DNA of 64,000 nucleotides from Aquanectria penicillioides (Eukaryota > Ascomycota > Sordariomycetes > Hypocreales > Nectriaceae), in contig PYIU01000002.1 in NCBI GenBank assembly GCA_003415625.1, forward strand, positions 4,340,001-4,404,000, written 5' to 3'. How positions within the stretch are numbered: position 1 is the first letter of the stretch; each line of letters starts with the position of its first letter. Positions 34,895 to 47,100 of this stretch are shown here, in pieces. The position numbers and the translations under genes are program-made. The notes below the pieces were generated by a model. It saw only the letters and a list, made by a program, of their open reading frames with translations, was not told the DNA's origin and ran no database searches.

Positions 34895-36956
34895 ATGAAG
34901 AGAAAGGCCGAAATCACCACCGATGCCAAACCGGACTTCCTCAAGAAGGCCAAGCCTTGTACGCCCTCCCAATTCCTCCCCGCCGCTCCCCGGCCATGAG
35001 CTCTGAGCTTCCCGCTTACATGACCTCTCTCTAGCTTTGAGCGCCGAAGAGGCCAAGAAGCGGTTCCGTGCCGGCCTTTTTGACCAGGACGTCCTCGACT
35101 CCTACACCACCCAGTACGCCGAGTCTGGGCCCTACAAGCACGCTGTCATCAACGGCCTCATCGACGACTCCCTCCTGCGATCGGTCCGCAACGAGATCAA
35201 AGCCAACGTCTCCTTCACCCCCAAGGAGACCGACATTTACAAGATCCACCAGTCTGGCGACCTTGCCAACCTCGACGGCCTCGACGATGAGTCTCTGTCT
35301 AAGCTTCCCTCGCTCCTGAGGCTTCGCGACGCCGTTTACTCCGAGGCCTTCCGCAACTATGTCTCCCACATCACCAACTGCGGGCCCTTGAGCGGTCGCA
35401 AGACCGACATCGCCATCAACATCTACACACCTGGCTGCTACCTCCTCTGCCACGACGATGTCATTGGAAGCCGTCGTGTGAGCTACATCCTGTACCTCGT
35501 CGACCCCGATCAGTCCTGGAAGCCTGAGTGGGGTGGCGCTCTTCGCCTGTTCCCCATCCAGGAGATCAAGGACAAGGACGGTGAGGTCGCCAAGACCCCT
35601 CTGCCCGACGTTACCAAGGTCATCCCTCCCGCATGGAACCAGCTCAGCTTCTTCGCTGTCCAGCCCGGCGAGAGCTTCCACGATGTCGAGGAGGTGTACC
35701 ACGCCGAGACCAAGGAGCAGCTTGAGAAGGACGGCGGCCGAGTTCGCATGGCCATCAGCGGGTGGTTCCACATCCCCCAGGTCGGCGAGGATGGCTACAT
35801 CGAGGGCGAGGAGGAGCGCAACGCTAAGAACAGCGGCCTCATGCAGCTCCAGGGCAACCCTGCCCAGTACGACGTGCCCCAAGCCCAGCCTGTCAAGGTC
35901 ACCAAGCCTCAGGCCAGCCAAGATACTTTTGACGAGGCTGACCTTGAGTTCCTGCTCAAGTATATTGCGCCCAACTATCTGACTCCCGACATGCTGGAGC
36001 AGATTTCGGATCACTTCGAGATGAACTCGAGCATCACTCTCACTGACATTCTGTGCAGTAAGTTTGCTCAGAAGTTGAGAGACTTCGTCGAAGCCGAGGA
36101 GAAGAAACCTGCCCTCGAGGACGCCACTGTCATCGAGAAGACTACGGCCTGGAAGGTCGCCAAGCCCCCTCACAAGTACCGCTACCTCTACCAGCAGCCC
36201 AGCGGTCCTGACCAGGCCCTTGCCACCCAGGAGGAGTCCCCTATCACTGAACTGCTGGATGTCTTCCTGCCCAGCCCTCAGTTCCGCCAGTGGCTTCAGC
36301 TCGCAACCAAGACCACTATTGAGAGCGCAGACCTTCTCGCCAGACGCTTCCGCCGCGGTATGGACTATACTCTTGCCACCGGCTATGAGGGCAAGCCCCG
36401 CCTAGAAATCAACCTCGGCTTCACCCCTACCCCCGGCTGGGGTGATGAGGAAGACGAGGAAGACGATGAAGAGGAGGAGGATGAGGAAGCTGAGGACGGA
36501 GAGGACGTGGAGATGGCCGAAGCCGATGCCAAGCCCAAGAAGAACGGCAAGGAGGTCGAGGTCAATGGCAAGGGCAAGGGCAAGGCCGTGGCCGTGGCCG
36601 AGGAGGATGAAGAGGCCGATGAGGTAGAGCCCCCCAAGGACACCGAGGAGGTCGGCGGCCACGAGGTTTACATGGCCGGCGATGGCGACGCCGACGAGGA
36701 CGCCGCCATCTACAAGACCAGCGGCGACGACGACAACATTCTTTTCTTCCAGGCTGCTGCTTGGAACAAGATGACCCTTGTCCTACGTGACAGCGACACC
36801 CTCAAGTTCGTCAAGTACATCAGCAAGAGCGCCCAGGGTGACCGCTGGGATATTACCGGCGCCTTTGATGTCGAGGAGAACGAGGATGATGATGTTGATG
36901 ATGATGAGGAAGCCCCCGCCGACAACGGTGAGGGTGCTGCTCCCAAGGACGACTAA
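34895..36956 (+). CDS. TPA1: Prolyl 3,4-dihydroxylase TPA1/Ofd1
   Basis: Fe(II)/2-oxoglutarate dioxygenase that hydroxylates ribosomal protein uS12 and affects translation termination and, in fission yeast, Sre1/SREBP turnover. Exon 1 is 34895-34958, a 76-bp intron follows (GTACGC to CTCTAG), and exon 2 is 35035-36956; the product is 661 residues. The N-terminal catalytic domain carries YLLCHDDVIG with the His-Asp metal pair, YILYLVD, EWGGALRLFP, and the distal His in GESFHDVEEVY, followed by RVRMAISGWFH with the 2-oxoglutarate-binding Arg. The C-terminal Ofd1-type domain contains a long Glu/Asp-rich insertion (about residues 480-580) and ends in another acidic tail. A basic N-terminal segment (MKRKAEITTDAKPDFLKKAK) suggests nuclear entry. 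Length agrees with the yeast protein. Confidence 0.95.
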
Positions 36957-37507
36957 AAAATTACGAGTTTAAGACTTCTTAAAAAAACACGCGGGGAGAA
37001 GAGTCCGCCTAAAAGGGGGATGTCATGTCATATCATGGAACTAGATAATATCACTGGGTAGCACGAGATTCTGTTTGTATTTTTTTTTATAAAAAAAAGG
37101 TGTTTTGTTTCTTTCCATATGCTAAATGGGACTGCCCTATACCAGGGGGTCGGTTTGTGTGATCTTGTCACATGCTGATTTCAGGGGCATTCTTTGCACT
37201 CCTTACTTCGGGTATCGTTATATCATCATAGGTATTGTACAAATTTGCCCCCGACGCTTCTCCATTTCAGATGAAAAGAAACTGATGCGTCCTTGACGTG
37301 GTGCATGAGCCGACAACTTTATCGACTATTGACGAACCAAATTTTTTGCATGGCTGGGGAGCTGGGCGGAGCTGAGTCGGTGGAGCGGGGTTCTACTCAA
37401 TCACTAGAGTAGAAAGCCGGACACGATGGAAGATGTACGGACCATTCGTCTCGGTAACCGTACTGGCCCTCCGATTGAGAAGAGTTGATGCTTCAACTCT
37501 TCACAAC
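36957..37507. other. Convergent 3' flanks
   Basis: 551 bp between the stop codons of TPA1 (plus) and the 399-residue gene (minus). It is A/T-rich with short A and T runs, as expected for 3' untranslated regions and terminators. No gene seen. Confidence 0.65.
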
Positions 37508-38707
37508 TCATGCAGGCTCTAACTTATTGGTAAACATGCCGGCAACCTCAGCTTGAAGTAGCTCTGTAACACCCTGAGCCTCCTGGGTTCGACCAGACTG
37601 GGTCAGGTGGTTGACAGTGTCATGTCCCAAGAATGCGAGCCAAGAACCAACACTAAGGTTGTCAATTTTGGATCTCTTTGGGCCTATGGCGTTGACCAAT
37701 CTTCGAAGTCTTTCCTTGTCCTTGAAGAATTGGAGCGCGGGAACGTGGTCAGGATGGGTTGGGTGGTACAAATGTAAGTGCGCTCGTTCCATGAGGAAGG
37801 GCTGAGGTAGGCGATCAGCCGTGGCAAGGTGAGCATCAAAGAGCTCCTCGGATGGCGCGGCTCGGCTGTATGCCTCCACAGTTGAGAACCATGAGACAGA
37901 CCTCCAAGAAAGAACGAGAAGCCCAGAGAGTAGAGGGCTGTTTCGGAACATTTGCTGAGCTTCTAGCATGGTTGAGATACCGGAATCCAGGTTGCCATAC
38001 TGGGGTTGGCACCTAGATCGGACCATCTCTGCAAGCAGACGCGAAGCTCTCTTGAGACGTTTCTCGTCTGACAGGGTACTGGATGGACCGTTGATTGTTC
38101 GAGAAAGCCATTCCCAGGCAACCTCCTCCATTTCCTCTGCGACCATGAACGGGACCAAAGTTTTGATGAAGGTCTGGTTATCCAGGAAGCGAAGATCATG
38201 CTCTGCACCAGAGGAGCGAAGCCAACGGACAACGCGGGAGGATGTTCCTGAAGATGCAAGGGAGTTGCCGCTTGGGTCAAGTGCCTGAAGTTGCTTCGAT
38301 TTGGCAATCATGCAACCAATGGCAGCCTTTGGTGTCATCATACCCCGGGCAACAGCGTGGTCGAATACTTCCAAGGGATCGCGCTTGGGGGGTGCTAATG
38401 TTGAAGGAAACGTCGAAGTGATGTCCTTGTTGTAGCTGAACAAGGGATTCGAAAGGATATCCTTCAAGTGGCGGTTTGTGGCAGATAGCCGAACAGGCTG
38501 CGGAGAATCGACGGCCTTTGGAGGAGGAGTCGGGCTATCAGAGGCTTGGCCATATTCGTGGTCGAGCTGCTTTCGAAAAGAAGTTTTGAGGCCATCGAGG
38601 AGTTTCTGCGACTGTTGTTTCGAGAGGGAGAGGGGTTCGTGGTAGGACGCAAAGAGGTTCTTCAGTGACTGGGTAGCCTTGGTTGAAAACATGTTGGGCA
38701 AAGGCAA
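37508..38707 (-). CDS. Conserved hypothetical protein, probably mitochondrial
   Basis: A 399-residue intronless frame that I do not assign to a named family. The N-terminus (MPLPNMFSTKATQSLKNLF) is basic, hydroxylated and free of acidic residues, like a mitochondrial presequence; the second Met (MFSTKATQ) could be the real start. Residues about 20-75 are a Gln/Ser/Lys-rich helix and a Pro-rich linker. The rest is mostly helical with motifs such as NRHLKDILSNPLF, DHAVARGMMTPKAAIGCMI, VPFMVAEEMEEVAWEWLSR and SVGSWLAFLGHDTVNHL. The alternating helices recall helical-repeat proteins of mitochondrial RNA or translation factors, which is inference only. The stop codon faces TPA1. Confidence 0.75.
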   Translation of the reverse strand: MPLPNMFSTKATQSLKNLFASYHEPLSLSKQQSQKLLDGLKTSFRKQLDHEYGQASDSPTPPPKAVDSPQPVRLSATNRHLKDILSNPLFSYNKDITSTFPSTLAPPKRDPLEVFDHAVARGMMTPKAAIGCMIAKSKQLQALDPSGNSLASSGTSSRVVRWLRSSGAEHDLRFLDNQTFIKTLVPFMVAEEMEEVAWEWLSRTINGPSSTLSDEKRLKRASRLLAEMVRSRCQPQYGNLDSGISTMLEAQQMFRNSPLLSGLLVLSWRSVSWFSTVEAYSRAAPSEELFDAHLATADRLPQPFLMERAHLHLYHPTHPDHVPALQFFKDKERLRRLVNAIGPKRSKIDNLSVGSWLAFLGHDTVNHLTQSGRTQEAQGVTELLQAEVAGMFTNKLEPA

Positions 38708-41077
38708 TTGGGGTAATGGGCAGCTCTACCAGCGGCAGGCCCGGCCCAATGGTCGAAGATTTGGTTGAAAAACAGTATCGGTGTGTGTGTGTTTCCAGCG
38801 GATGGAGACCGAGATGGCGCGGTGAGACGGCGACGGGCTTGACGTGATGTCTATCATGATGCCATCGTGGGACGAGTTGTCGCAGTGAAGTGGGACCGGA
38901 TGGCATGTCATGTGACACGGGCAGCACCGAAACAACCCCGGGCAGCGGAAGGAGAGGAAGAGTAGGAGAGGGGGGCCCCACTTTGGTGACCAGCCTCAGT
39001 GGCTCAGCAACAAACTAGGGCTGGTACGTACCGCCCTGGGCTGAAGAGCGATCGGGATGGGATCAGATGGGATGCAGTGAACAGTTTACTGGAAGCAAGG
39101 AGCTTGAGTGGGGCACCGGCTATTCCAGGAGCGGCTAGCGTAGCCCCCTGGCACCAAATTTGGGTAGCAATCAAGGTACTGCAACCCGCCTGGCCATCTA
39201 GATCCAGCGCGGGAGGCGCGGAGAAGTAGCTTGGATCAGGTATAGGTACTTTGGAGACTGGTGGCAGCCGCACACGGCGCAAGCAAGTGTGGATGGACGG
39301 AGGCTTCGAGAGCGACTTAGAAGCGCAAGCAGACGCCGTGATACGTCGGACAACCAGTGACTTCGTGCCTGGGAGGGGAGGTCAACCAGACCATTCCCAG
39401 TGAGGGGAGGTGCTCTACTATGTACGTCCTTTGTGGCTCTTTCAATGCGACGGAGGAGGGGGGCTTGTTGCGCCTCGGCGAGAGCGAGCGCGAAGACACA
39501 AGGATGGGCAGCAATGCAATGAATGGATGATGGCAGGGTCCTAATGCGAAGTTGAGAGATGGAAGTGAAGCAAGCAGACTTGGTCGCCGCTTACGGGTGA
39601 AATCTGAGGGCAAGGCTCCTCAGACACAGCACCAAAGGCTTAATGACCTATCTATCTACCCCAGGCACCTAGAGTAGGCAAAAAGGCATCTGCTAAGAAA
39701 TGGGGGGGTTGCTCAGGGCATGGAACAGGTATGTACCTCCTAGGTAGGTCTTGGAAGTACGTCGTCTGTGTGTGTGGCCTGTCTGAGCTGACCCCATCCA
39801 CCTCAGACCTGCCCTCGTGATCTCGCATTGTTGCCCTTGCTTTCTCGTTGGTTGCTCTACGATGCGTCATTGCTATTAAGTTATTTACCGGCGCAGTGTA
39901 CGATGCCAACGGCCACTCGGTTTCCCTGTTCGCCCCCCGTGCGTGCGCCTTGCTGTCCCCCGTTTTCTTGCGTGCTTGTGTGGGTTGGAGCGGCGGCAGC
40001 GGCGACGGCGACTGTCCCAGGATGTCGCTTTTTAGTGGACGGACGAGTGCCGGCACCGGTACTGTAAGTCGCCTATCCGTCATGGCCTGTCTCCTACTAC
40101 CTAGGTACCTAGGTAGGGGCTTTAAAACAGGTACCTGGGCAGGTAGGTAGGTACCTGCAAACATGCCTACCGACCTGCCTAAGATGTCCAGTACCAATCT
40201 ATCGCGACTGCGAATACGCACTTGTCTCACTCCCTGTAGGAGGGCGCGGCTCGGATGATGGAACCAAAAGGAACAGGGCTGCGACTCTGCTGCAGGGACG
40301 GTACTGTTGCGACAAGAAGGAGTGACACACGGTCACTGCGTGTTGCCAGGGCAAACGGGAAGTACTCCACTGGGGCATTAGATGTTATCAGGGTACTCGC
40401 GGCCACACCGTTGCGCCACCTGATGCCAAGGTACCTCTGCCCTGGCGCAAGGTACCCTTTCTGTCGCCTGGGGACCTCGCTCGCTCAACGGGGTAAGCTG
40501 GGGTGCTGGGGTGCCCTACGCTGCGCGCTCGATTGCTGGGTGTGGCCTGTGCCTGTGCCGCTGAGCCACTAGCACCATGCAATACAGGTGTGCTGAAGCG
40601 TGTGCTGAAGCGTGGGCGGGCGGGCAGGCACAGCACTGTGGGCGGCGGTGATCTGGTTGCGGTAGGGTACGGGTACGTACCTCGTCGCCACTGACTGTCT
40701 CGCCTGAGCCGACGCGGTCGGCGGCACCCAGAACCAAGACCAAAGGGGGCTTTGCTGGGCTGGGTTTGCTGGGGCGTCAGAACTCACCATCCACCAGCCG
40801 CTAAGGCAAAACCTTCGTAACCTGAACCTTTCTTCTGCTTCTGGGGAAAACCTCGTGCCTCTTTCTCCTCTCCCTTTACCCAGCACCCTCCAACTCTCCT
40901 CCATCATCTGGCCTCTCCTCCATCGACGCCCCATCTGTCGATCCCCCATCCGGTCACTGTCGACCTTTACCTCCCTCCTGCCTGTTGCTTCCGCAGAGGA
41001 CAGCTGACGGGCTAATCTTGTTTTCTTCCCTTCTTGTCGAGCACAGCTCTCACTACTTCCACACCAAATATTTCCCC
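38708..41077. other. Divergent promoter region, 2.4 kb
   Basis: Lies between a minus-strand gene and DEF1. Two overlapping TACCTAGGTA palindromes at 40098-40115 sit in a cluster of CCTAGG/GGTAGG words (39660-40160). A CT-rich leader (about 40825-40990) precedes DEF1. No gene supported. Confidence 0.6.
40098..40115. repeat. Overlapping pair of TACCTAGGTA palindromes
   Basis: Two perfect 10-bp palindromes share the TA at 40106-40107. GGTAGG-type partial copies follow to about 40160. Confidence 0.8.
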
Positions 41078-44000
41078 ATGTCCGACGCGACGTCACGGCC
41101 GTCCGCCTCGCGCGGCAGAGGCTCCGGCCGCGGTGGTAGAGGAGGCTTCGCCGGTCGAGGCGGCCGCAGAACCAATGGCGACAAGACCGACCACAAGGCC
41201 GACGAGTCACTCGGTGCATTCGACGACGAAGGTGGCGACATTGGCGAGCTTCGAAAGCAATACGGCGACAAGACGTCGGTGATTCGCGAGATGTTCCCCG
41301 ACTGGTCCGAGGTTGATGTTCTCTTCGCCCTCCAGGAGACCAACGGCGACCAGAACGAGGCTGTCGCCCGCATCGCTGAGGGTACGTGTGGCCTCTTTTT
41401 TCCGCTGCATAGCACAGAGCACACCAAGCACACCGCACGTCGCCACGCCGTTTCACTGGCAGAACTGGCAGACTCCATCCATCAACACCCGTTATCTAGC
41501 AAACCGCACTCTCACCACTCCCACTCGCGCTCCCTCCCTGGTCTCGTTTACCCGCTAACATGCATTTTTTTCAGGCTCCATCTCGCAATGGGGTGAAGTT
41601 TCCAAGCCCAAGAAGACGTCTCGCGCAAAGGCAAAGGACCAGACTGCTGCGCCCTCGAACAGCGATGCTCCATCCGCCGCCTCTCGAACCGCTCGCGGTG
41701 GCCGTGCCGTCTCAGAGGGAGGTCGAGGTCGAGGCCGGGCCACAGAGCGAGGAGGTCGCACTCCTCGAGGTCGATCTTCCAATGCCGCTCCCACCAATGG
41801 CACACGAAACAAGGAAAACCAGCAGTTGTCTGTCCCTACGGAGGAGTCGTCTGCTTGGGGTAATGAGAAGCCCAAGGCCGATGCCACTGAGGACAAGGAC
41901 ACTGCTGAGAAGACCCCGCCCCTGCTCTTACTGAACCGCCCAAATCTGCCGCTCTCCCAGTGAAGACCTGGGCGAGCATGCTCCGACAGTCGACTACTCC
42001 TAAGGCTCCTCCTCTTAAGCCCAAGGAAGCTCCCATACCCAAGCCCGCCCCGCCCCCGAACCCGTTGAACCTGAACCCGCCACCGAACCAGTCGAACCCG
42101 AAACACAGCCCGAACCTGCCGCTCCCGAGCCTGAGGAAGAGAGCACTCCCGTCGCCGAGAATGCCACTCCCGTTGAGACTCCCGTGGTCGAGGCTGAAGT
42201 TGCCCTTCCACCCTCCAAGGACGAACTCACCGAGACCAATCTTGAGCAGGTTGTAGACGACTCTAAGCCGCCTCCGACCGGCACTGCCGCCAGCACTGCT
42301 GCCGACTCTTGGGACCCGCGACAGGCCCCTGGCAGCCTCACTGCCACCCCCATCTCTGCTGCTCAGCAACAACACCTTACCCAACGACCTGATACCAGCG
42401 GCTTTGCGACCTCCGCAGCCAAGGCGACTGCTGATCGAACTACCCGAACCCCGAGCCACCACCACCACCAACGACGAATTCTTGACCAAGAGGAGCCCGT
42501 TCGCATGCCCGGCAACCGCGAAGTTGACCGAGCTGCCGTCCAATTTGGTGCTTTCAACCTGAACGGAGGCGAAGACGATATTGACGGAGACCGCGAGGAG
42601 CCTGAAACCCGGGCTCAACCCCCCGCTGACTCCCCATCGCTCACCCTCGTACCTCGCTCCCTCCCGTGGCCCAGGCTGCCGTTCCTGAGGCTTTCTCTCA
42701 GAAGCCCGCTACCACTTCCGTCCCTCCGATCGCGGCCCCTGCTGGTACGTCCCCTCCACTCTACATAGCTCCTGGCTACAGCGCTAATATTTCTACAGCT
42801 CCCGCAGCCGCCGCTTCTCAGACGCCAGCTGCAGCTGCCCAGCCTGCCGTCCCCAACCCCCAGCAATTCGGCCGATTCGGCCAGGCTGGTGCACAGGACG
42901 CTGTCGCTGCCGCTGCTCCCCAGAAGCCGCTGGATCCCTTCACCCAGCAAAACACTCCCTCCTCGCAGCCTCCTTTCGACTCCTTCCAGGCCCAGACCTC
43001 TCAGCCCCAGCAGCCCGCTGGCACTTTTAGCTCGGCCCCCAGCGACTACGCCTCCTACTACACCGCGAACCAACCCGATAGAAACCAATACAACTACTAT
43101 GGCCAGCAATTCGGCCAGCAAGGAGCCCAGGGCCAACAGGACGCTGCCGCCTCCCAGCGACCTTTCGGTGCCTACGGAGCTTCTCAGACCGATAACCTCA
43201 GCCAGTACCCCAGAGCGGTCTGCACAACCAGCCCCGATTTGGCGGAAACGTGAACGACGCTCAGAACAGCGGCACCAGCACTCCCAACCCACGGCCCAGG
43301 CTCAGCAGCAGCCTCAGGGCCAGCAGCCTGCTCAGCAGCCGGCCCAGCAAGGCCAGCAGCAGGGTCAACAGCAGCAGCAGCAGCAGCAACCTGCTCAGGG
43401 CTCGCAGCCTCAGTCTCACGGCCAGCAGTACCCTGGCTACAACCACCCCTACTACAGCAACCCTTACTACCACCAATACTACTCTGGGTACGGCCACAGT
43501 GGTTTTAGCCCGTACAACAAGGGCGGCATGTACGGCCAACCTTATGGAGTTTCGCCCAATGCCCCCTATGACCACACCACGTCCCCTGCTGCCTTTGGCC
43601 AGTCTTCGCTTCACCGAGACAGTGGCCTCGGTGGCGCCTCTGGCCTAGGCGAGTATGGCCGTGCCGGCGCCGCCACTAGCCAGGCCGGTAGCCAGCCCGG
43701 ACTGGGAGGCACCAGCTTCGGCAGCGTCCACGACAGCTTCGCCCGCGGTGCTTCTTCTTTCCAGTCTCAGGGCCAGTCGTTCAACAGCCAGACTCAACCT
43801 GCCGCTGCCACTTCGACTGATGAGCTCAAGCCATTCGGCGAGTCCAAGAGCTCATCGGGTCCCTCTCCTTCCATTGGCGGAGCTCGACCCGGCTCGGCCA
43901 CGAACAACGCCCCTGCTGCTCAGAGCGGTCTCCCCCCGCCTCAGAACTCCCAGATGGGCGCATACGGCGGATATCCCAGCCAGCTTCAGGGCCACAACCT

Positions 44001-44126
44001 CCACGGCAGTAACGCCTACGGTATGGGCGGTAACGCCGGCGCCAGCCAGCACGGCAACAGCCCCTACGCCTCGTACGGCCAGGGCTTTGGAAGCGCAGGC
44101 TACTATGGCGGCAACCAGCAGCAACA

Positions 44127-44158
<32 letters not shown>

Positions 44159-44187
44159 GTGGCGGCTGGGGAGGCAACTACCATTAG
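41078..44187 (+). CDS. DEF1: RNA polymerase II degradation factor DEF1, with five apparent frameshifts
   Basis: Def1 recruits ubiquitin ligase to stalled RNA polymerase II and promotes its degradation after DNA damage. Exon 1 (41078-41381) encodes an RGG-rich start and a CUE domain (about residues 45-100: LRKQYGDKTSVIREMFPDWS). Intron 1 is 41382-41574. The rest is Pro/Ala/Gln-rich with PEPVEPE repeats, a KTWASMLRQ motif, an FGAFNLNG motif, a Gln/Tyr/Gly-rich prion-like C-terminus and a final Q14 tract. A 54-bp in-phase intron (42745-42798; GTACGT, GCTAAT, CTACAG) is likely. The reading frame changes by one base at about 41914, 42048, 42632, 43208 and 43288, each time in a C run. Adding one C at each gives 955 residues with sensible sequence throughout. 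The family call rests on the CUE-plus-Gln-rich layout; the breaks look like sequence errors, though decay is not excluded. Confidence 0.85.
41382..41574 (+). other. Intron 1 of DEF1
   Basis: 193 bp, GTACGT donor, CGCTAACATG branch site and TTTTTTCAG acceptor. It joins AEG to SISQWGE in frame. Confidence 0.85.
44116..44157 (+). repeat. CAG/CAA tract encoding Q14
   Basis: Fourteen glutamine codons near the DEF1 C-terminus, mostly pure CAG in the second half. Confidence 0.9.
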
Positions 44188-47100
44188 TGTGGTAGCAGCA
44201 GGGCCGAAGGCCCCAGGGCATTGAATGGCAGCTTAGGGCCCGGAAGACGCGCTGTATGCGTAGGCTGGGACTCGGCCCATGCAGCCCCTTACCTATCAAG
44301 GAGGAGAGATGACGAGGCACGGAGGGAACATAATCAGCATTGGGTGCGTTACGGTTCGCAGGGGAAACGCGGACATTTCTTCTCTCTCCTCAATGTGTCT
44401 TTTGACGTGTACGATTGTTTCTTTTTTCGAGAATCACCTAAAAAGAATCAGGGTGGCATTGGCAATGGAAAGGGCGGTGGCCAGTGAGTGACACTCGTCT
44501 CTTTTATTTTCTCTTATTTGCCGGACCAACGGGATTGCGTGTGTCGTTCCCACGCGTTGCTTGCTTGATTTTGGTCGTTTTTCGGGGGGTTTCAACGGCG
44601 GGATTTGTTAATTGGAGGGCACTTGCGGACAGGCTTGGGGGAGTGGACGTGTTCCTTTTGCGATTGTTGTATTCTTTGGGAGGAAGCAGGATGACGGATG
44701 ACGGACGAAGGAATGAGGATGGGACCAGGTGAATTGGCAGGATAGGAATTCGCCAGGCAAAGGTACAAACGAAACGGATTGAGATTGAGCAGCTCAAATC
44801 AGAGCTCGACATCCAATGAAATAAAAAAATTGGAGAGGAAAAAAAACCCAATTGTGTGCCATTCTGGAGCGAATCTCCCCCATTGTATATGTTCTTTTGC
44901 CTCCTCGAACTCCCAACGTCTTGGCGCCTACCAGACTCAAGGAACAAAGCGGGGTTTGGCATCTTCGTTTGGGGCCTTTTGAATCCAATCTTGTTGTCAT
45001 CTCACATCCTCAGTTTGCCATCAGTGTCATCCATACTCCTCCATTCATTAGTCCTAAAACATCGTGTTGCCACCGTCCATACAAATCTTCCCCTTCCCCG
45101 ATGCTCCGTGATGTCCGTATTTTCTTCTGCAGTTGTATTCAACCAAGAGGCCTTTCCAAGTGATTGAGTGTATAATATAGGTAGGTGCCTAGGCACCGTA
45201 AGTTTCCACCTTGTATACGACCTTGTTATTCCTACTAGCTTGCTCCGTTTTTTTTTTTTTTTTTTTGTAATACCAGTGTTCCTCTGGGATGCTATGACGG
45301 GATTTCGGTTTCTGGTTCAAGAGCTGAGCAATGTGCAATCTGGCTCTTGCAATTGCCTCGTTGGTGGAATGATGTGTCCGCGTGCGGTGTGACGGTTTTC
45401 TCTCCGTCTCGCAGTGCTCAACAGCCGTCGCCGCCTATCCCAGACCAAGATTCAAGGCCCAAATTCATCGTCGCATTCGTCAAGTGTCAACACAAGTCCT
45501 TCCATGACTTGGTCCAAGTTCCTCCTAGATGCCTTTCTTTCCCATCCTCCTGATGCACCACACCTTGCACTTGTCTCCCATCATAGCTAACCGTCGTAGC
45601 CGTCATTATCGTCATCGTTCTTCCCATCGCCCAGACGTACGCGTCAGTCAAGGTTCCTAGAAGGCGCGCGCCTCATCGCTCACGTATATTAAGGCTTGTG
45701 CTCGCTCCTTTGTTCGATTCTTTTTTTTTTCTCTCCCTCTCCCTCGCATCTTGTATTTGGATGTCCCTGGCGACACTAGCTGGCTCATTAACTTTGGCGC
45801 TCAAGAGGCTGGGGTGGGTGTTGGCATTGAGACTCTGCGTGAGGCGACTAATCCGTCGAAGTGCCAACAGGTTCGGTAAGTACCACGGCATAATTTTTGT
45901 TTTCTCTTCTTCGCATCCCTGGTATTACAGTACCTCCAGGTGATGTACCCCATCTTTTCTTTTTCATTGCATTCGCTGACTTGCCTAAGGGCTATGGATG
46001 TGTCAAAGAAGCAATGGGTTCATGGACTGAAGGGGCGGAAAAGGAGGGTTTTTATGCCCGGCGCTTTGAATAAAGTTTTACACTGAGAATTATCATGTCT
46101 ATCAGTTTCCCTATTGGGGTACTTTTATTGTGTGCTTGTACACCATGGTGGTGTAAATCTACCTAGGTCAAACATACATGAGTGGTGGAGACGTAACTTT
46201 TGCGAACGATGATGGTTGGGTGCCTCTATGGATGCTCACTTGACAAGTGCTGAAGATCCCCATGCCCATGCCGTGAGAAGTCTGAGGAGTCTATAGGAGG
46301 CACCCTAGGTATCTCTGATCCGAGGTATGCATATAATGCGGATAGCCTGGGTAGCGATTGAAGATGTCCAACATAGCCCGAGCCGGGACTTGGAGATTGC
46401 TTACATGGTTTGTCCGATAGTCCCACCTATGGCCTAACCCAACAGGCACTAACTCTCGGTGGCATCGAGGTTGGCACCAATAGTGCGGAGCAGCGAGGCA
46501 AGCATGGATGTTGACGAAAACCCTCTTGGAATGGATTTTCATACTGATTGGACATTGCTGGACAGTTGGAAAGAAGGAAAGAAGGAAAGACGGAAAGAAA
46601 GGAAAAAAAAAAAAAGAACAGAAGAGACAGACTGTTCCGTCACAATGTAAGGGCATGGGCTTACACATCGCATGGTCTTGGTTTGAGAACTGCAGACTCA
46701 ATCGGTTCTCTAGTTACGTCATGACAGGCTCCCATCGACCGAAGGCCCGTTCTCCGACTCGGCCGTGTCGACGATGCGGAGGGCCCTAGAATGGAGACTG
46801 CCCCCTCATTTCTGTTGAGATCCCTGAAGCAGCCATGCCCGAGGATGACGAATCGGCGTTACATGAGGCTGAAAGAATGGATGGAGATAGATCGGGGGCT
46901 GCAAGGCAAGTCACAGTCACAAGACCTGTGCTTAGCTCATCGTCAACTCTAACGCATGCACCCACCATGCACCATTGTCCCACGCAGATTGCAGATTGCG
47001 GGTTACATAACGATGGATGGGCGGCTTGGGGATTAGAAAGAAACAATACCCGGGCATTGGACAACCGTTTCGGAAGTTCAATCCGCCATCGTCGTTAGGC

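Noticed and set aside
35031..36173. 380-codon minus-strand frame opposite TPA1
   Set aside because: A shadow produced by strong codon bias of TPA1; its Leu/Val/Gly/Asp-rich translation has no family features.
40569..41456. 295-codon minus-strand frame over the DEF1 promoter and exon 1
   Set aside because: Arg/Cys/Trp-rich antisense translation of GC-rich DNA overlapping a real CUE exon on the other strand.
41575..44187. Explaining the DEF1 frame changes by extra introns
   Set aside because: Apart from the 54-bp segment at 42745-42798, no donor-acceptor pairs flank the break points, and the sense on either side is continuous to the residue.
45698..45943. Plus-strand frame with hydrophobic start and a GTAAGT-like donor
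   Set aside because: No acceptor joins it to a continuing exon, and the translation switches to random sequence; not supported as a gene.
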